Positions 9,653 through 19,041 of a stretch of 64,000 bases of DNA are shown piece by piece. Where the stretch lies: NCBI RefSeq assembly GCF_019654975.1, contig NZ_BPEW01000002.1:1-64000 (forward strand), written 5' to 3'. The translations under genes were made by a program, and so were the position numbers. This stretch comes from Shewanella sp. c952 (GTDB lineage: Bacteria > Pseudomonadota > Gammaproteobacteria > Enterobacterales > Shewanellaceae). Below the pieces are notes generated by a model. The model was not told where the DNA came from, did no database searches, and worked only from the letters and a program-made list of their open reading frames with translations. Position 1 is the first letter of the stretch. Every line of letters starts with the position of its first letter.

Positions 9653-10198
9653 ATGACATTATCAATCAAGCAAAAAGGTGTATTAAAAGGCATGGCCATG
9701 GCTATGTTAACCTCGGTGATTGTAATTGTTTATGCTATTAACGCCGATCCGTTCAGCTATGCTCAAAACAGCCAAGTATCAGACAGGCTATCAATCTTGG
9801 GCTTATCACTTATTCTGCCAATCCTATTATTAATCGCTTCAATAGGACGCTTAGCTAAGTATCGTTTTTTTAGCCCTGAAGACATTGACGGCAGCGGTTT
9901 AACATCAGCCACGAATACAGCGCTTATCCTACAAAGCCTACTACAAAACACCCTAGAGCAACTTGTGATTGCTATTGGCGTATACAGCGCATGGTGCATA
10001 CTGATGCCCAGCGTTTGGCTATCTGCAGTGCCTTTATGTTCAGTGCTTTTCGTAATAGGTCGAATTTTGTTTTTCAAAGGTTACAACCAAGGTGCAGCTA
10101 CAAGAGCATTTGGTTTTGCACTAACCTTTTACTCAACGATCATTATGTTTTTAGTGCTGCTAGGGTATCAATTAATGCATTGGATAAGCTCGTTCTGA
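9653..10198 (+). CDS. MAPEG-family membrane protein
   Basis: A 181-residue protein with four predicted membrane helices, at about 12-32, 47-66, 95-135 and 150-178. The MAPEG signature is visible: NTLEQLVIAIGVYSAW, then GRILFFKGYNQGAATRAFGFALTF, matching the E-x-x and R-x-x-F-x-x-G-Y segments of the superfamily. Eukaryotic members handle eicosanoids and glutathione. Bacterial members are mostly uncharacterised inner-membrane proteins, so no substrate is proposed. The AGGAGG site just before ATG supports the start strongly. Confidence 0.8.
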   Translation: MTLSIKQKGVLKGMAMAMLTSVIVIVYAINADPFSYAQNSQVSDRLSILGLSLILPILLLIASIGRLAKYRFFSPEDIDGSGLTSATNTALILQSLLQNTLEQLVIAIGVYSAWCILMPSVWLSAVPLCSVLFVIGRILFFKGYNQGAATRAFGFALTFYSTIIMFLVLLGYQLMHWISSF

Positions 10199-10544
10199 TC
10201 CAAATTGAAGCTTAGCATTAAGAGTATAACCACTCTCACCAAGTGCTTTTGGCGTCATTTTTCTGTCTTTAAGCAAAATGGGCAACTAAACCTTCAAAAG
10301 CAATAGCCATACAAACTGATACACTTAAAAAAATAAAGATTGTATTGTAAAACAACGCCCCTTCACACACCAAAATATAAAACATTAACCCTACCCAAAC
10401 CTTAATCACAACAAATGTTTTTAAACAATAGCTTAACAAAAAAATGCTTTTACTATGTTTAGCAGTCAAGTTTGTAATATTGGCCAAGTATTTGCTAATA
10501 ACAGTGCAATATAAAACATACGTAACTTTTTTAAGGTATAACTG
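10199..10544. other. Intergenic region with no recognisable gene
   Basis: This is a very AT-rich stretch of 346 bases. The minus-strand ORFs crossing it have no motifs or ribosome sites and overlap the signal sequence of the next gene, so they are not called. The right end should contain the promoter for the lipoprotein at 10545. Confidence 0.4.
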
Positions 10545-12038
10545 GTGAAAAAACAACTCTCTTTAGCAGTATCAATCGCATTAGGCTTAGCAGCATGTGG
10601 CAGCAGTGATAGCTCATCTTCACCAGAACCAGCCCCTAAATACGACTGGCAAATAATCAACCTCTATGCAGCAAACCAAAGTGATGTCGCTAAAGGCTGT
10701 ATCATTTACGACAATGCTATTGCTGAACCAGAGAAGGTCATTACTGCATCGATTGCATTTTATGGCTATAACATCCTATTTCATAACCGCGATGGTAGCG
10801 TGATCAGCAAGCACACGATTAAAGCAGCTGATGTGCCAAGCACTGGTATTGTTACCATTGATAGTGCAAATGTGCCTGACGGTGGCTACGTGTCACTGGA
10901 AGAGGTTGATGGCGGCATAGGCGGTAACGCCGACGTCTATATGTTCACTGTGCAAAAAGAGCTATTGTCTGATCTAGTACTCAATGTTCGTCAACCACAG
11001 ATGGGAGCCAGCTGCTTTAAAGGTAGCCAAGACTTGCCTGTAGAGACCGTTAAGGGCGCTGCGGTATCCGTGCTACAAGAGAAAAACATTAGCTTTTATC
11101 AATCAAGCTATGGAGTGGATGTTGACGGCCACAGCATCTCTTCACATATCCCGGTTAAGTCTGAACTCCCCGCTAAAAAGCAGGTACTCGTCACCGCCTA
11201 TGAAAATGATAATAGCGGCAATGCCACTATTATGAGTCATTACGGCTTAATCCAGTCTGGGTATATCTACGATAGTAATAATCCAGGCTCAATTGTCGCC
11301 AGACCGTTAACGAGTGAAAACTTAATCTACCAACCGTGGGCTTCAGAAAATAACCTCAGCATTAGCCGAGATAGCGCCATCTATATGGTTAGCAACCAAG
11401 AGACTTATCTATGGCAGTCAATTTTTGAAGATAACCAACAGTTTGCTATCGTCGATGGCAGTAGCACCATGCAGCAATGGTCAGCCTACTTTGCTGGGAC
11501 TGAAACAAACTACCTCTGGGATTATCACTCTTACATGCCACTTGATGGCAGTAATAGTGCCATTGTAAATGTGCTGCCGGAATTGTATGACTTTAATGAC
11601 ATGGGGATTGTTAGCAGTTGTAGTGCAGAGACATCTGCAGACTTGTGCATCGATACGTCAAGTTTCAGCACTAATGACTTTGATCTACAGCGCACGCAAG
11701 TCCGTTCGACAGCAACCATTGGCGGCCGTAATTTCTACCAATCTATCTATGCTGTTCCGAGTGCTCAACAAGTGTTGATGAACAGCAGTGTAGCAATCAT
11801 GAACCCTAGTGAAAACAATCGTGTAGAAGTAGGTCTAACAAAATCAGATAACCTACCACAAGCACTTAGCTATATGATGGCAGAATCAGTGAACATACAA
11901 ACGGCAGCTAAAGACTCACCAATAGTGCCAAATTTCACTGACACAAACGGATCTATTTTGACCTTAGCTGAAAAGACCGCTGCCCAGCAGATTATCCTTG
12001 GAACAAACAGCACTATGGTGTCAAACAGCAAAAACTAA
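10545..12038 (+). CDS. Large lipoprotein of unknown function
   Basis: A 497-residue protein starting at GTG, eight bases after an AAGG ribosome site (10533-10536). The signal ends in the lipobox LAAC with the acylated Cys at residue 18, followed by a Ser-rich linker, so it is a lipoprotein that should sit in the outer or inner membrane facing the periplasm. The body is beta-rich with no transmembrane helix. It has four further Cys, in GCIIYD, ASCFKG and SCSAETSADLC, which could form disulfides. I recognise no catalytic motif. It is a single-gene unit with a clear terminator at 12071. Confidence 0.75.
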   Translation: MKKQLSLAVSIALGLAACGSSDSSSSPEPAPKYDWQIINLYAANQSDVAKGCIIYDNAIAEPEKVITASIAFYGYNILFHNRDGSVISKHTIKAADVPSTGIVTIDSANVPDGGYVSLEEVDGGIGGNADVYMFTVQKELLSDLVLNVRQPQMGASCFKGSQDLPVETVKGAAVSVLQEKNISFYQSSYGVDVDGHSISSHIPVKSELPAKKQVLVTAYENDNSGNATIMSHYGLIQSGYIYDSNNPGSIVARPLTSENLIYQPWASENNLSISRDSAIYMVSNQETYLWQSIFEDNQQFAIVDGSSTMQQWSAYFAGTETNYLWDYHSYMPLDGSNSAIVNVLPELYDFNDMGIVSSCSAETSADLCIDTSSFSTNDFDLQRTQVRSTATIGGRNFYQSIYAVPSAQQVLMNSSVAIMNPSENNRVEVGLTKSDNLPQALSYMMAESVNIQTAAKDSPIVPNFTDTNGSILTLAEKTAAQQIILGTNSTMVSNSKN

Positions 12039-12070
12039 CCTATCGCTTTAGTTAGCTCACTGCACTCAAT

Positions 12071-12100
12071 AAAAAGGACGCTATGTAGCGTCCTTTTTTT
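12071..12100 (+). terminator. Terminator of the lipoprotein gene
   Basis: AAAAAGGACGCTA and TAGCGTCCTTTTT form a stem with a very short loop, followed by a T-run. Confidence 0.88.
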
Positions 12101-12322
12101 GTCCGTTATCTACACCGATGTAAAACATTTAGGCGCTCGAATCACATAAAACAATTAATCAGTTAAAGGCTAACAACCCAGCATTTACATCTATAATCCA
12201 ACCAGCATAAAGCTATAAAAACTAATCGTTCAGGCAGTATCTTCGCAACGGACTATAATTAACTACATTGATAGCAGGTTGAAACTAAGTCGTCTTTCAC
12301 CTTACCAGCAAAGGATATGCAA

Positions 12323-12502
12323 ATGATTAAGCCCCAAATGCCCTCAAGAGTGATTGAAACAATCAATGTCAATGGTCAGTTTTTAGCTGATAGACGCAGA
12401 CCTGAACCCGAAGATATCACTGAAAAACCGCAACTTGCAGCATATGAGCGCCGCCAAGAAAATCTCGCTTACCTCGAAACAAGCATCGACGTTTGGGTTT
12501 AA
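12323..12502 (+). CDS. Small hypothetical protein
   Basis: A 59-residue charged protein with no signal or membrane segment. Start ATG 12323 is chosen because AAAGGA at 12309-12314 is correctly spaced (8 bases) from it. The ATG at 12317 would sit almost on the ribosome site. The middle is rich in Arg, Pro and Glu (DRRRPEPEDITEKP), followed by a probable helix. No family is recognised. It is followed 119 bases later by the NYN gene on the same strand, and a link between the two is only positional. Confidence 0.5.
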   Translation: MIKPQMPSRVIETINVNGQFLADRRRPEPEDITEKPQLAAYERRQENLAYLETSIDVWV

Positions 12503-12621
12503 CTGCGGCTAATTTCAATCAAAGCCCTACGTCTTCCAACGACCAAATGGCTGCATAACACTTCACTCCACTCGCTAGCTCATGTATTGTCTTGAGGCTA
12601 CTTGCCAACTATGGACACTCT

Positions 12622-13095
12622 GTGAAAAAAATCGCTCTGTTTGTTGATGTTCAAAACATTTACTACACCTGCCGCCAAGCCTATGGTCGCCAATTTAACT
12701 ACCGAAAACTATGGCAACATCTAGGTTATGAAGGCGAAATAACAAACGCAACTGCGTATGCGATTCATCGAGGCGATGACGGTCAACTAAAGTTTCAAGA
12801 TGCGCTAAAGCACATAGGTTTTGACGTCAAACTAAAACCCTTTATCCAACGCAGCGACGGTTCAGCAAAAGGTGATTGGGATGTCGGAATTACTATCGAC
12901 ATCATGGAAGCCGCCGGCGAAGTCGATTGCGTTATTTTGCTCTCAGGTGACGGTGACTTTGATCTATTGATGCTAAAAATCTATCAGAAGTACGGTGTCG
13001 AAACCCAAGTCTATGGCGTACCAGGCTTAACGGCTAAATCCTTGATCGATTCAGCCAGTCAGTACCATGAAATTGACGACAGCTTACTGCTCTAA
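12622..13095 (+). CDS. NYN/LabA-like PIN-type ribonuclease domain protein
   Basis: The start is set at GTG 12622, so that the protein begins MKKIALFVDVQNIYY, the usual amino end of this family. An in-frame TTG ten codons earlier is the alternative. The 157 residues form one NYN domain. Acidic metal-binding residues are visible in FVDVQNIYY, GDWDVGITID and ILLSGDGDFDLL. Relatives (DUF88, LabA) are predicted Mg-dependent RNases. The protein is cytoplasmic, with no signal. Its targets are unknown. Confidence 0.8.
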   Translation: MKKIALFVDVQNIYYTCRQAYGRQFNYRKLWQHLGYEGEITNATAYAIHRGDDGQLKFQDALKHIGFDVKLKPFIQRSDGSAKGDWDVGITIDIMEAAGEVDCVILLSGDGDFDLLMLKIYQKYGVETQVYGVPGLTAKSLIDSASQYHEIDDSLLL

Positions 13096-13129
13096 TCACT
13101 AGAGCTTAAAGCCGATTGCACACAGCCCC

Positions 13130-13420
13130 TAGTAATACCAATCAGTATAAGTAGTTGATCTACTCAGAGTGTTTTTGGCGAACTAATTCAAGGCGGGCTA
13201 ATTCAAAGTGAGTAATGACACAATGGTTATTCCCTTATGAGTTTATTCAACGCAGAAGTAGGAAGCTAAACACACTCCTTACAGGCGAGTTTTAGAGGCT
13301 TTGATGCTGTGTTAATGAACTTGAATGTAGAATAACTATGTTCTTCATTCATTGCCTTACCTCAAAGCCGCTAAACTCTCGCTGAGCGATCAAATCTTTA
13401 TACTGATTGGTATAAACTAG
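13130..13420. repeat. 291-bp MITE-like repeat with TACCAATCAGTATA ends
   Basis: Its terminal inverted repeats start CTAGT, followed by ATACCAATCAGTATA on both sides, and match over about 20 bases. It fills the gap between the NYN gene and glgA, which converge here. The interior has no ORF but shares the words GTAGAATAACTAT and AAGGGAATAACC with the repeats at 43478 and 36300, so it belongs to a dispersed family. It could also act as a transcription barrier between the two convergent genes. Confidence 0.65.
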
Positions 13421-13439
13421 AAGCGGTGTGCCATATACA

Positions 13440-15188
13440 TTAAAGACAGTAAAGCTGGTCTACATATTGCTTTGCTTGGCTATGCCAATCAAAGCGTTGC
13501 TGCTTTGCTAACAGCTCCATTGCACGCCATTTGTCACTAGCGTGAAGCGCTAGCGCCGCTTCAAAGCTTGTGATTAGCGCAGCTCCCTGCTCATACATGT
13601 CGCTTCCCTCAAAGACAAAGCCTGTTTCCATATGTTGCACCGTATCTTTAAGCCCACCAACATGATTGACCAAGCACAGCTGGCCTTCTCGCATAGCTAA
13701 CATTTGACTAATACCGCACGGCTCAAACGAGCTTGGCATCAGAAATAGCGAGCCTGATTGATACAGCGAGGAGGAGAGCTGCTCATCATAGCCATCAAGA
13801 AACACAAAGTTGTTATGCTGAGCGGCTAGATCAGAGAACTCTCGCGCTATTTGTTTATCACCACTGCCGAGTAAAATAAATTGCCCATTTGGCTTTAACA
13901 AAGTTAACCGTTCAAGCATCACTTGCAGTACCGTCTTAGCACGAAAGCTTTCGTTGGCCGCTGCGCCTGGAAAGCGATAACGTAAAATCATCACTTTTTG
14001 ATCGGTTAGCCTGCCAACAGAGGTCATTAAAAATGGCGCTTCATCTGCTAGAGCTGATTGCTGCTTCGCCAACTGTGCACTGTTTTGCCACTGCTGTAAT
14101 CGAGACTGCGCCACAAAGTGTTGACTGCTCACCTGCTCTTTACCCACTTGCCAGCGTAACAACGCTGACTCAGCCTGCAGAAGCAATGCTTGCCAACCGC
14201 TTACTGAGCACTTCGCTCGCGCTGAAGGCTGGCAAGCTTGGCGGTCATCAATATCAGTGTCATACATACAACCATTTAAGATCCCGATAACCCTGCCCTG
14301 CTCAAGCTTTGCCTGCAGATCAACCTCTAACCCTTCACCACCAAAGAAACCTTGTTCGGGTATTGAAGGTTTTAACACTTCAGTCGCATAACTTGGTGAG
14401 ACGAGATGTACTCGATCTGATAGCACGATGGCCGCTCTTAGAGGATTAACGCAATGGCGATAGCGTGGATCAACTATCGCGGCTAATTGCTGCTCATCGA
14501 GCTTGGCGGTCAATTGAGGAAACCATGCCGCCAACGATGACGCCTCATCTGCTAGCGGTCTTATCCCTTGCAGTGCTAAGTTGTGAATGCTGAACACGCA
14601 AGGCGTTGCAGCGAGTGCCTCAAAGCTAGGATCGAACGCCCGCAATATGGCGAAGAAACCACAATGCCAATCATGTAGATGGATGATATCTGGCGGTGGC
14701 ATTATCACGCTGCCTGTTTCATTAGCGTCGATTGCCTGTGAATCAGCAGTTAATGCTGTCGCTACAGCTAAACTGAACAAAGCAAACTTGCTCGCATCGG
14801 TAGCAAAAGGGCGAGATGCATCGCCTTGAGAGTAGATCTCACCGCCAGCATTAAACAGAGGGTGTGAGAATAGGTAACAATAGCAATCATCAAGACTTGG
14901 ATGAGCCGCCTTATAAACGCTGATTTGCTCCTCTCGCCCCGCAAAGTTAACTCTAAGCTTACTGATCAGCTTTGCAGCGATAGTATCTTGCAAAAATCCA
15001 TAGCTGGGCATGGCCACATCCACCGCCACATTATGCTGCGCCAATGCTAAAGGTAGATCGCGCACAACATCAGCCATACCGCCAACTTTTGCGCCAGCAA
15101 TAGCACCATTTTCTGCCGCTAGCATTAATACTCGTGGCCTATTTTGCTTGACGCTCGTCTGTATTTGCACTTGGTATTTGCCCGCCAT
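13440..15188 (-). CDS. glgA: Glycogen synthase (GT5, ADP-glucose)
   Basis: A 582-residue GT-B glycosyltransferase that adds glucose from ADP-glucose to glycogen. The N-terminal ADP-glucose site appears as AKVGGMADVVRDLP (KxGG), and HLHDWHCGF follows. The C-terminal half carries the catalytic FEPCGISQMLAMREG and the closing HVGGLKDTV. It is about 100 residues longer than the E. coli enzyme (477), with extra material around residues 330-390. The segment after VGRLTDQK reads MILRYRF rather than the common GLDL, so the protein is somewhat divergent. It is the last gene of the operon, and its ATG comes three bases after the glgC stop. Confidence 0.88.
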   Translation of the reverse strand: MAGKYQVQIQTSVKQNRPRVLMLAAENGAIAGAKVGGMADVVRDLPLALAQHNVAVDVAMPSYGFLQDTIAAKLISKLRVNFAGREEQISVYKAAHPSLDDCYCYLFSHPLFNAGGEIYSQGDASRPFATDASKFALFSLAVATALTADSQAIDANETGSVIMPPPDIIHLHDWHCGFFAILRAFDPSFEALAATPCVFSIHNLALQGIRPLADEASSLAAWFPQLTAKLDEQQLAAIVDPRYRHCVNPLRAAIVLSDRVHLVSPSYATEVLKPSIPEQGFFGGEGLEVDLQAKLEQGRVIGILNGCMYDTDIDDRQACQPSARAKCSVSGWQALLLQAESALLRWQVGKEQVSSQHFVAQSRLQQWQNSAQLAKQQSALADEAPFLMTSVGRLTDQKVMILRYRFPGAAANESFRAKTVLQVMLERLTLLKPNGQFILLGSGDKQIAREFSDLAAQHNNFVFLDGYDEQLSSSLYQSGSLFLMPSSFEPCGISQMLAMREGQLCLVNHVGGLKDTVQHMETGFVFEGSDMYEQGAALITSFEAALALHASDKWRAMELLAKQQRFDWHSQAKQYVDQLYCL

Positions 15189-15191
15189 TTT

Positions 15192-16457
15192 CTACTCATA
15201 CCCCACAGGTAATCCCAACATGTCACGAGTCACCAGTACCACTCCTTTCTCGGACACCCTATAACCCTTAGCGCGGTCGTGGTCATGGTTATAGCCAATA
15301 ACACTTCCTTCGGGAATGATGCAGCCGCGGTCGATAATGGCATTTTTAATCTTACAATTTCGTAGCACGACTACGTCAGGCAAAATCACCGAATCTTCAA
15401 CCGATGAGTAAGAGCACACTCTCACCTCGTTAAATAGCACGCTACGGCGCACTGTCGCGCCAGAGATGATGCAGCCTCCAGAGATAATAGAGTCGAGAGC
15501 CATACCGCGCCTATCGTCATCATCGAACACGAACTTTGCTGGCGGAAGTTGCTCTTGGTAAGTCCATATGGGCCATTTGGCATCATAGAGATTTAGCGCC
15601 GGGGTTGGCGACAACAACTCCATATTGGATTGCCAAAAAGAGTCTAAAGTCCCCACATCACGCCAGTAAGCTTCCTCGTTAGGAAAGACACTTCTAAAGC
15701 GGTGTGCGTAGACTTGATGATCTTCAATTATCGACGGAATAATATCTTTACCAAAATCTCTGTCTGAGTCTTCATTTTGCGCATCACGCTTAAGTTGCTC
15801 GAACAAAAACTCGGTGTTAAACACATAGTTTCCCATCGAGGCGAGGCACTTTTCAGGGTCTTCTGGCAGGTGTTTAGGTAATTCAGGTTTCTCTTCAAAT
15901 CCCAATATTTTGCCAGTATCATCGACCTCAACCACCCCAAATGCTCCCGCAGCTTCAGGCGTTGGCACCTCTAAGCAAGAAACGGTCATATCAGCACCAG
16001 ATTCCGCATGGGTTGCCAGTAAGCCCGCATAATCCATACGGTAAACATGATCACCCGATAAGATCATCACGTACTTAGGCAGCTCATGGCGAATGATATC
16101 GATATTTTGAAATACCGCATCGGCGGTGCCTTGATACCAATTTTCAGAATAACGCTGAGAGGCTGGCAAAATCTCAACCGATTCACCCAGTTCTTTTTTA
16201 AAATGTCCCCAGCCGCGCATAACGTGGCGTATAAGCGAGTGAGATTTATACTGAGTCACCACGCCAATACGACGGATCCCCGAGTTAATACAGTTCGACA
16301 ATGGGAAGTCTATAATCCTAAATTTGCCACCAAAATAGAGTGAAGGCTTAGCACGCCAGTCCGTGAGTTCATGCAACCTAGAACCGCGTCCACCGGCTAA
16401 AATAATCGCATAGGTATCGCGGGTTAAATTACTGATGTAGCGAGGGTTATTACTCAT
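15192..16457 (-). CDS. glgC: Glucose-1-phosphate adenylyltransferase
   Basis: A 421-residue enzyme making ADP-glucose from ATP and glucose-1-phosphate, the committed step of glycogen synthesis. The nucleotide-binding [20 protein letters not shown], the [11 protein letters not shown] segment and the [11 protein letters not shown] motif are all present. The C-terminal part is a left-handed beta-helix with hexapeptide-like repeats ([14 protein letters not shown] and onwards). The length matches the family. AAGGAGAG precedes the ATG. A 55-base gap separates it from glgP, the largest gap in the operon, so an internal promoter there is possible. Confidence 0.95.
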   Translation of the reverse strand: MSNNPRYISNLTRDTYAIILAGGRGSRLHELTDWRAKPSLYFGGKFRIIDFPLSNCINSGIRRIGVVTQYKSHSLIRHVMRGWGHFKKELGESVEILPASQRYSENWYQGTADAVFQNIDIIRHELPKYVMILSGDHVYRMDYAGLLATHAESGADMTVSCLEVPTPEAAGAFGVVEVDDTGKILGFEEKPELPKHLPEDPEKCLASMGNYVFNTEFLFEQLKRDAQNEDSDRDFGKDIIPSIIEDHQVYAHRFRSVFPNEEAYWRDVGTLDSFWQSNMELLSPTPALNLYDAKWPIWTYQEQLPPAKFVFDDDDRRGMALDSIISGGCIISGATVRRSVLFNEVRVCSYSSVEDSVILPDVVVLRNCKIKNAIIDRGCIIPEGSVIGYNHDHDRAKGYRVSEKGVVLVTRDMLGLPVGYE

Positions 16458-16512
16458 GTAAGTTCTCTCCTTGAACGTGCGTTAACAACATGCTTTTTCA
16501 ACAGAATGCGCA

Positions 16513-19041
16513 TCATGCTCTCCAAATTTCGTCACGGTAACCAGCAATCGTCATATCACTCGAAAAACGACCGCTCGCGGCGGTGTTTCTAATACTCATT
16601 TGTGTCCAACTCATTTGATCTTTATAGGCGTTTGCAGCATCAACTTGGGCTTGACGATAGGATTCAAAATCGGCGGCAGTCATCCAGGGATCATTAGGGC
16701 TTTTAATGCTGGCGATAATTGAGTCGAAAATCTCAGGTTCTTGCAGATTAAAATGTCCGCTCTCTAATAGCTCCATCACCTCAGACAGTGCGCTCAACGG
16801 CGGCATAAATGAGTCAGGTTGATAGTTCAATCTAAGGGACGCCACCTCATTAGCATTAAGGCCAAACAGGAAAAAGTTCTCATGGCCGACCTCTTCTAAC
16901 ATCTCAACGTTGGCGCCATCTAAGGTGCCAATTGTCAGCGCGCCATTCATCATGAACTTCATATTACCTGTGCCTGATGCCTCTTTGCCTGCGGTTGAAA
17001 TCTGCTCAGACAAGTCCGTTGCGGGGCAGATTTTTTCCATCGCGCTGACGTTATAATTAGGCAAAAAAGCAAATCGGAGGTATTGACTCACCACCGCATC
17101 AGAATTGACCATGTGAGCAACATTATTAGCCAGTTTTATCAATAGCTTTGCCATGGCATAACCGGGGGCTGCTTTGCCGCCTATTAACACACAACGCGGC
17201 ACTAAATCATCGGTATTGCCTAGGCGGATCTGCTGATATAGATGGATAACATGTAAGATATTGAGCAGCTGCCGCTTATACTCATGAATGCGCTTAACCT
17301 GAACGTCAAACATCATTTCAGCATCGAACTCGACGCCACACTCGCGACTTATCAACAGTTGTAACTCAGCTTTGTTAGCCTGCTTGACTGCGGCCCATTC
17401 TTTGATGAATCCGACATCATCAGTAAAGGCATTTAGCGCATTTAGGTGGCTAAGATCCGTTATCCACTCATCACCTAAGCGCTTACTCAGCAATGCACTT
17501 AACTTAGGGTTACACTGAGCAAGCCAACGCCTAGGCGTCACACCATTGGTGCGGTTATTGAACTTATGTGGCCACAGTTGATAAAAATGACGAAACAGTC
17601 CTGAAGTCAAAAGTTGGGTATGTAACCCTGCGACGCCGTTAATTGAGAAACTGGCAACAATGGCCAGATAGGCCATACGTACATGAGGCTCGCAGCCCTC
17701 TTCAATAATCGACATATCGGCAAGTTTGCTGGCATCTCCCGGCCACTGATGGGCAACATGTTCAAGGTAACGGGCATTGATCTCAAAGATTATCTCCATG
17801 ATGCGCGGCAGCATATGTTGCATCATTCTTACAGGCCAGCGCTCTAATGCCTCAGGCAGCAAGGTATGGTTGGTGTAAGCCATAGTTTGATTCACTACCT
17901 GCCAAGCCTCATCCCACTCAAGAAAGTACTGATCCACCAGCAAGCGCATCAACTCGGGGATGGCGATAGCGGGGTGGGTATCATTTAGCTGCATCACATT
18001 AAACTTGGCGAAATCACTAAAGTCGTTGCCATGTTGATTAACCCAAGTATTGAGCAAATCTTGTAAGCTGGCAGATGAGAGGAAGTACTGCTGCCGTAGT
18101 CGCAGCTCCTTGCCATTCTCGCTAGCATCATTGGGGTAGAGCACCATAGTGATCTGCTCAGCCATATTTTTACGTGCAACCGCTTCGCTGTAATCCCCTT
18201 GATTAAACTCTGTTAAATCAAAATCATCGGTGGCTTCCGCTTTCCACAGCCTTAAGGTGTTGATACGACCATTTTTATAGCCCGGAACTGGCATGTCGTA
18301 AGCTACGGCCAGTACATCTTGGGTATCTGACCAAGTGACATTATTACGTCCGTCGCGGTCGATATAACTGCTAGTACGGCCAAAGAATGGCACTTTAACG
18401 TTGTGATTGGCGGCTCTCACTTCCCATGGATTGCCCTCTCTGAGCCAACGGTCAGGGCGCTCTACTTGAAAACCATCCACCAGCTTTTGAGCAAACATAC
18501 CGTACTCATAACGAATACCGTAACCAGTCACCGCCAGATCCATAGTGGCGCAACTATCTAAGAAACAAGCAGCTAAACGCCCTAAACCACCATTGCCCAG
18601 CCCAGCATCGTGCTCTTGCTGTTCAATATCCTCTATGGTGACCGCATATTCTTGTAATGCATCACGGGTGGTTTGCTCTATATCAAGATTGAGCAACGCA
18701 TTGCCGAGAGAGCGTCCCATTAAGAACTCAAGTGATAAGTAAGCAACCTGCTTACGCCCTTGCGAGAGATCATCAATACGAGTTTGACGCCAATCCGTGA
18801 GCATCTGCTCCTTGACTGTTGTGGCCAACGCTTGAAACAGATCTTGTTTATCTCGTTCATCTCGAGTCAGGCCATTGCTAACATGCCGCCCCATCACCAG
18901 ATGGAACGCATCACAGGGCTCACACTGGTGCTTAGCTGCAGATCCGCTATTGTTCACAGCATCCTTCTTCGGCACTTTCTTGGCCGATGTCGCTTGCTTA
19001 GATTTCGCTTTAGGCTGAGTCGGTTTTACCGGTGTCGTCAT
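16513..19041 (-). CDS. glgP: Glycogen phosphorylase
   Basis: An 842-residue GT35 enzyme releasing glucose-1-phosphate from glycogen chain ends. The pyridoxal-phosphate lysine lies in EASGTGNMKFMMNG, and the DVQVKRIHEYKRQLLN signature is intact. It has a short Lys/Ala/Ser-rich N-terminal extension (1-35) before the conserved RDLFQALA-like region. The start codon overlaps the glgX stop by four bases (ATGA), so the two are translationally coupled. The length is slightly above the E. coli enzyme because of the N-terminal tail. Confidence 0.95.
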   Translation of the reverse strand: MTTPVKPTQPKAKSKQATSAKKVPKKDAVNNSGSAAKHQCEPCDAFHLVMGRHVSNGLTRDERDKQDLFQALATTVKEQMLTDWRQTRIDDLSQGRKQVAYLSLEFLMGRSLGNALLNLDIEQTTRDALQEYAVTIEDIEQQEHDAGLGNGGLGRLAACFLDSCATMDLAVTGYGIRYEYGMFAQKLVDGFQVERPDRWLREGNPWEVRAANHNVKVPFFGRTSSYIDRDGRNNVTWSDTQDVLAVAYDMPVPGYKNGRINTLRLWKAEATDDFDLTEFNQGDYSEAVARKNMAEQITMVLYPNDASENGKELRLRQQYFLSSASLQDLLNTWVNQHGNDFSDFAKFNVMQLNDTHPAIAIPELMRLLVDQYFLEWDEAWQVVNQTMAYTNHTLLPEALERWPVRMMQHMLPRIMEIIFEINARYLEHVAHQWPGDASKLADMSIIEEGCEPHVRMAYLAIVASFSINGVAGLHTQLLTSGLFRHFYQLWPHKFNNRTNGVTPRRWLAQCNPKLSALLSKRLGDEWITDLSHLNALNAFTDDVGFIKEWAAVKQANKAELQLLISRECGVEFDAEMMFDVQVKRIHEYKRQLLNILHVIHLYQQIRLGNTDDLVPRCVLIGGKAAPGYAMAKLLIKLANNVAHMVNSDAVVSQYLRFAFLPNYNVSAMEKICPATDLSEQISTAGKEASGTGNMKFMMNGALTIGTLDGANVEMLEEVGHENFFLFGLNANEVASLRLNYQPDSFMPPLSALSEVMELLESGHFNLQEPEIFDSIIASIKSPNDPWMTAADFESYRQAQVDAANAYKDQMSWTQMSIRNTAASGRFSSDMTIAGYRDEIWRA

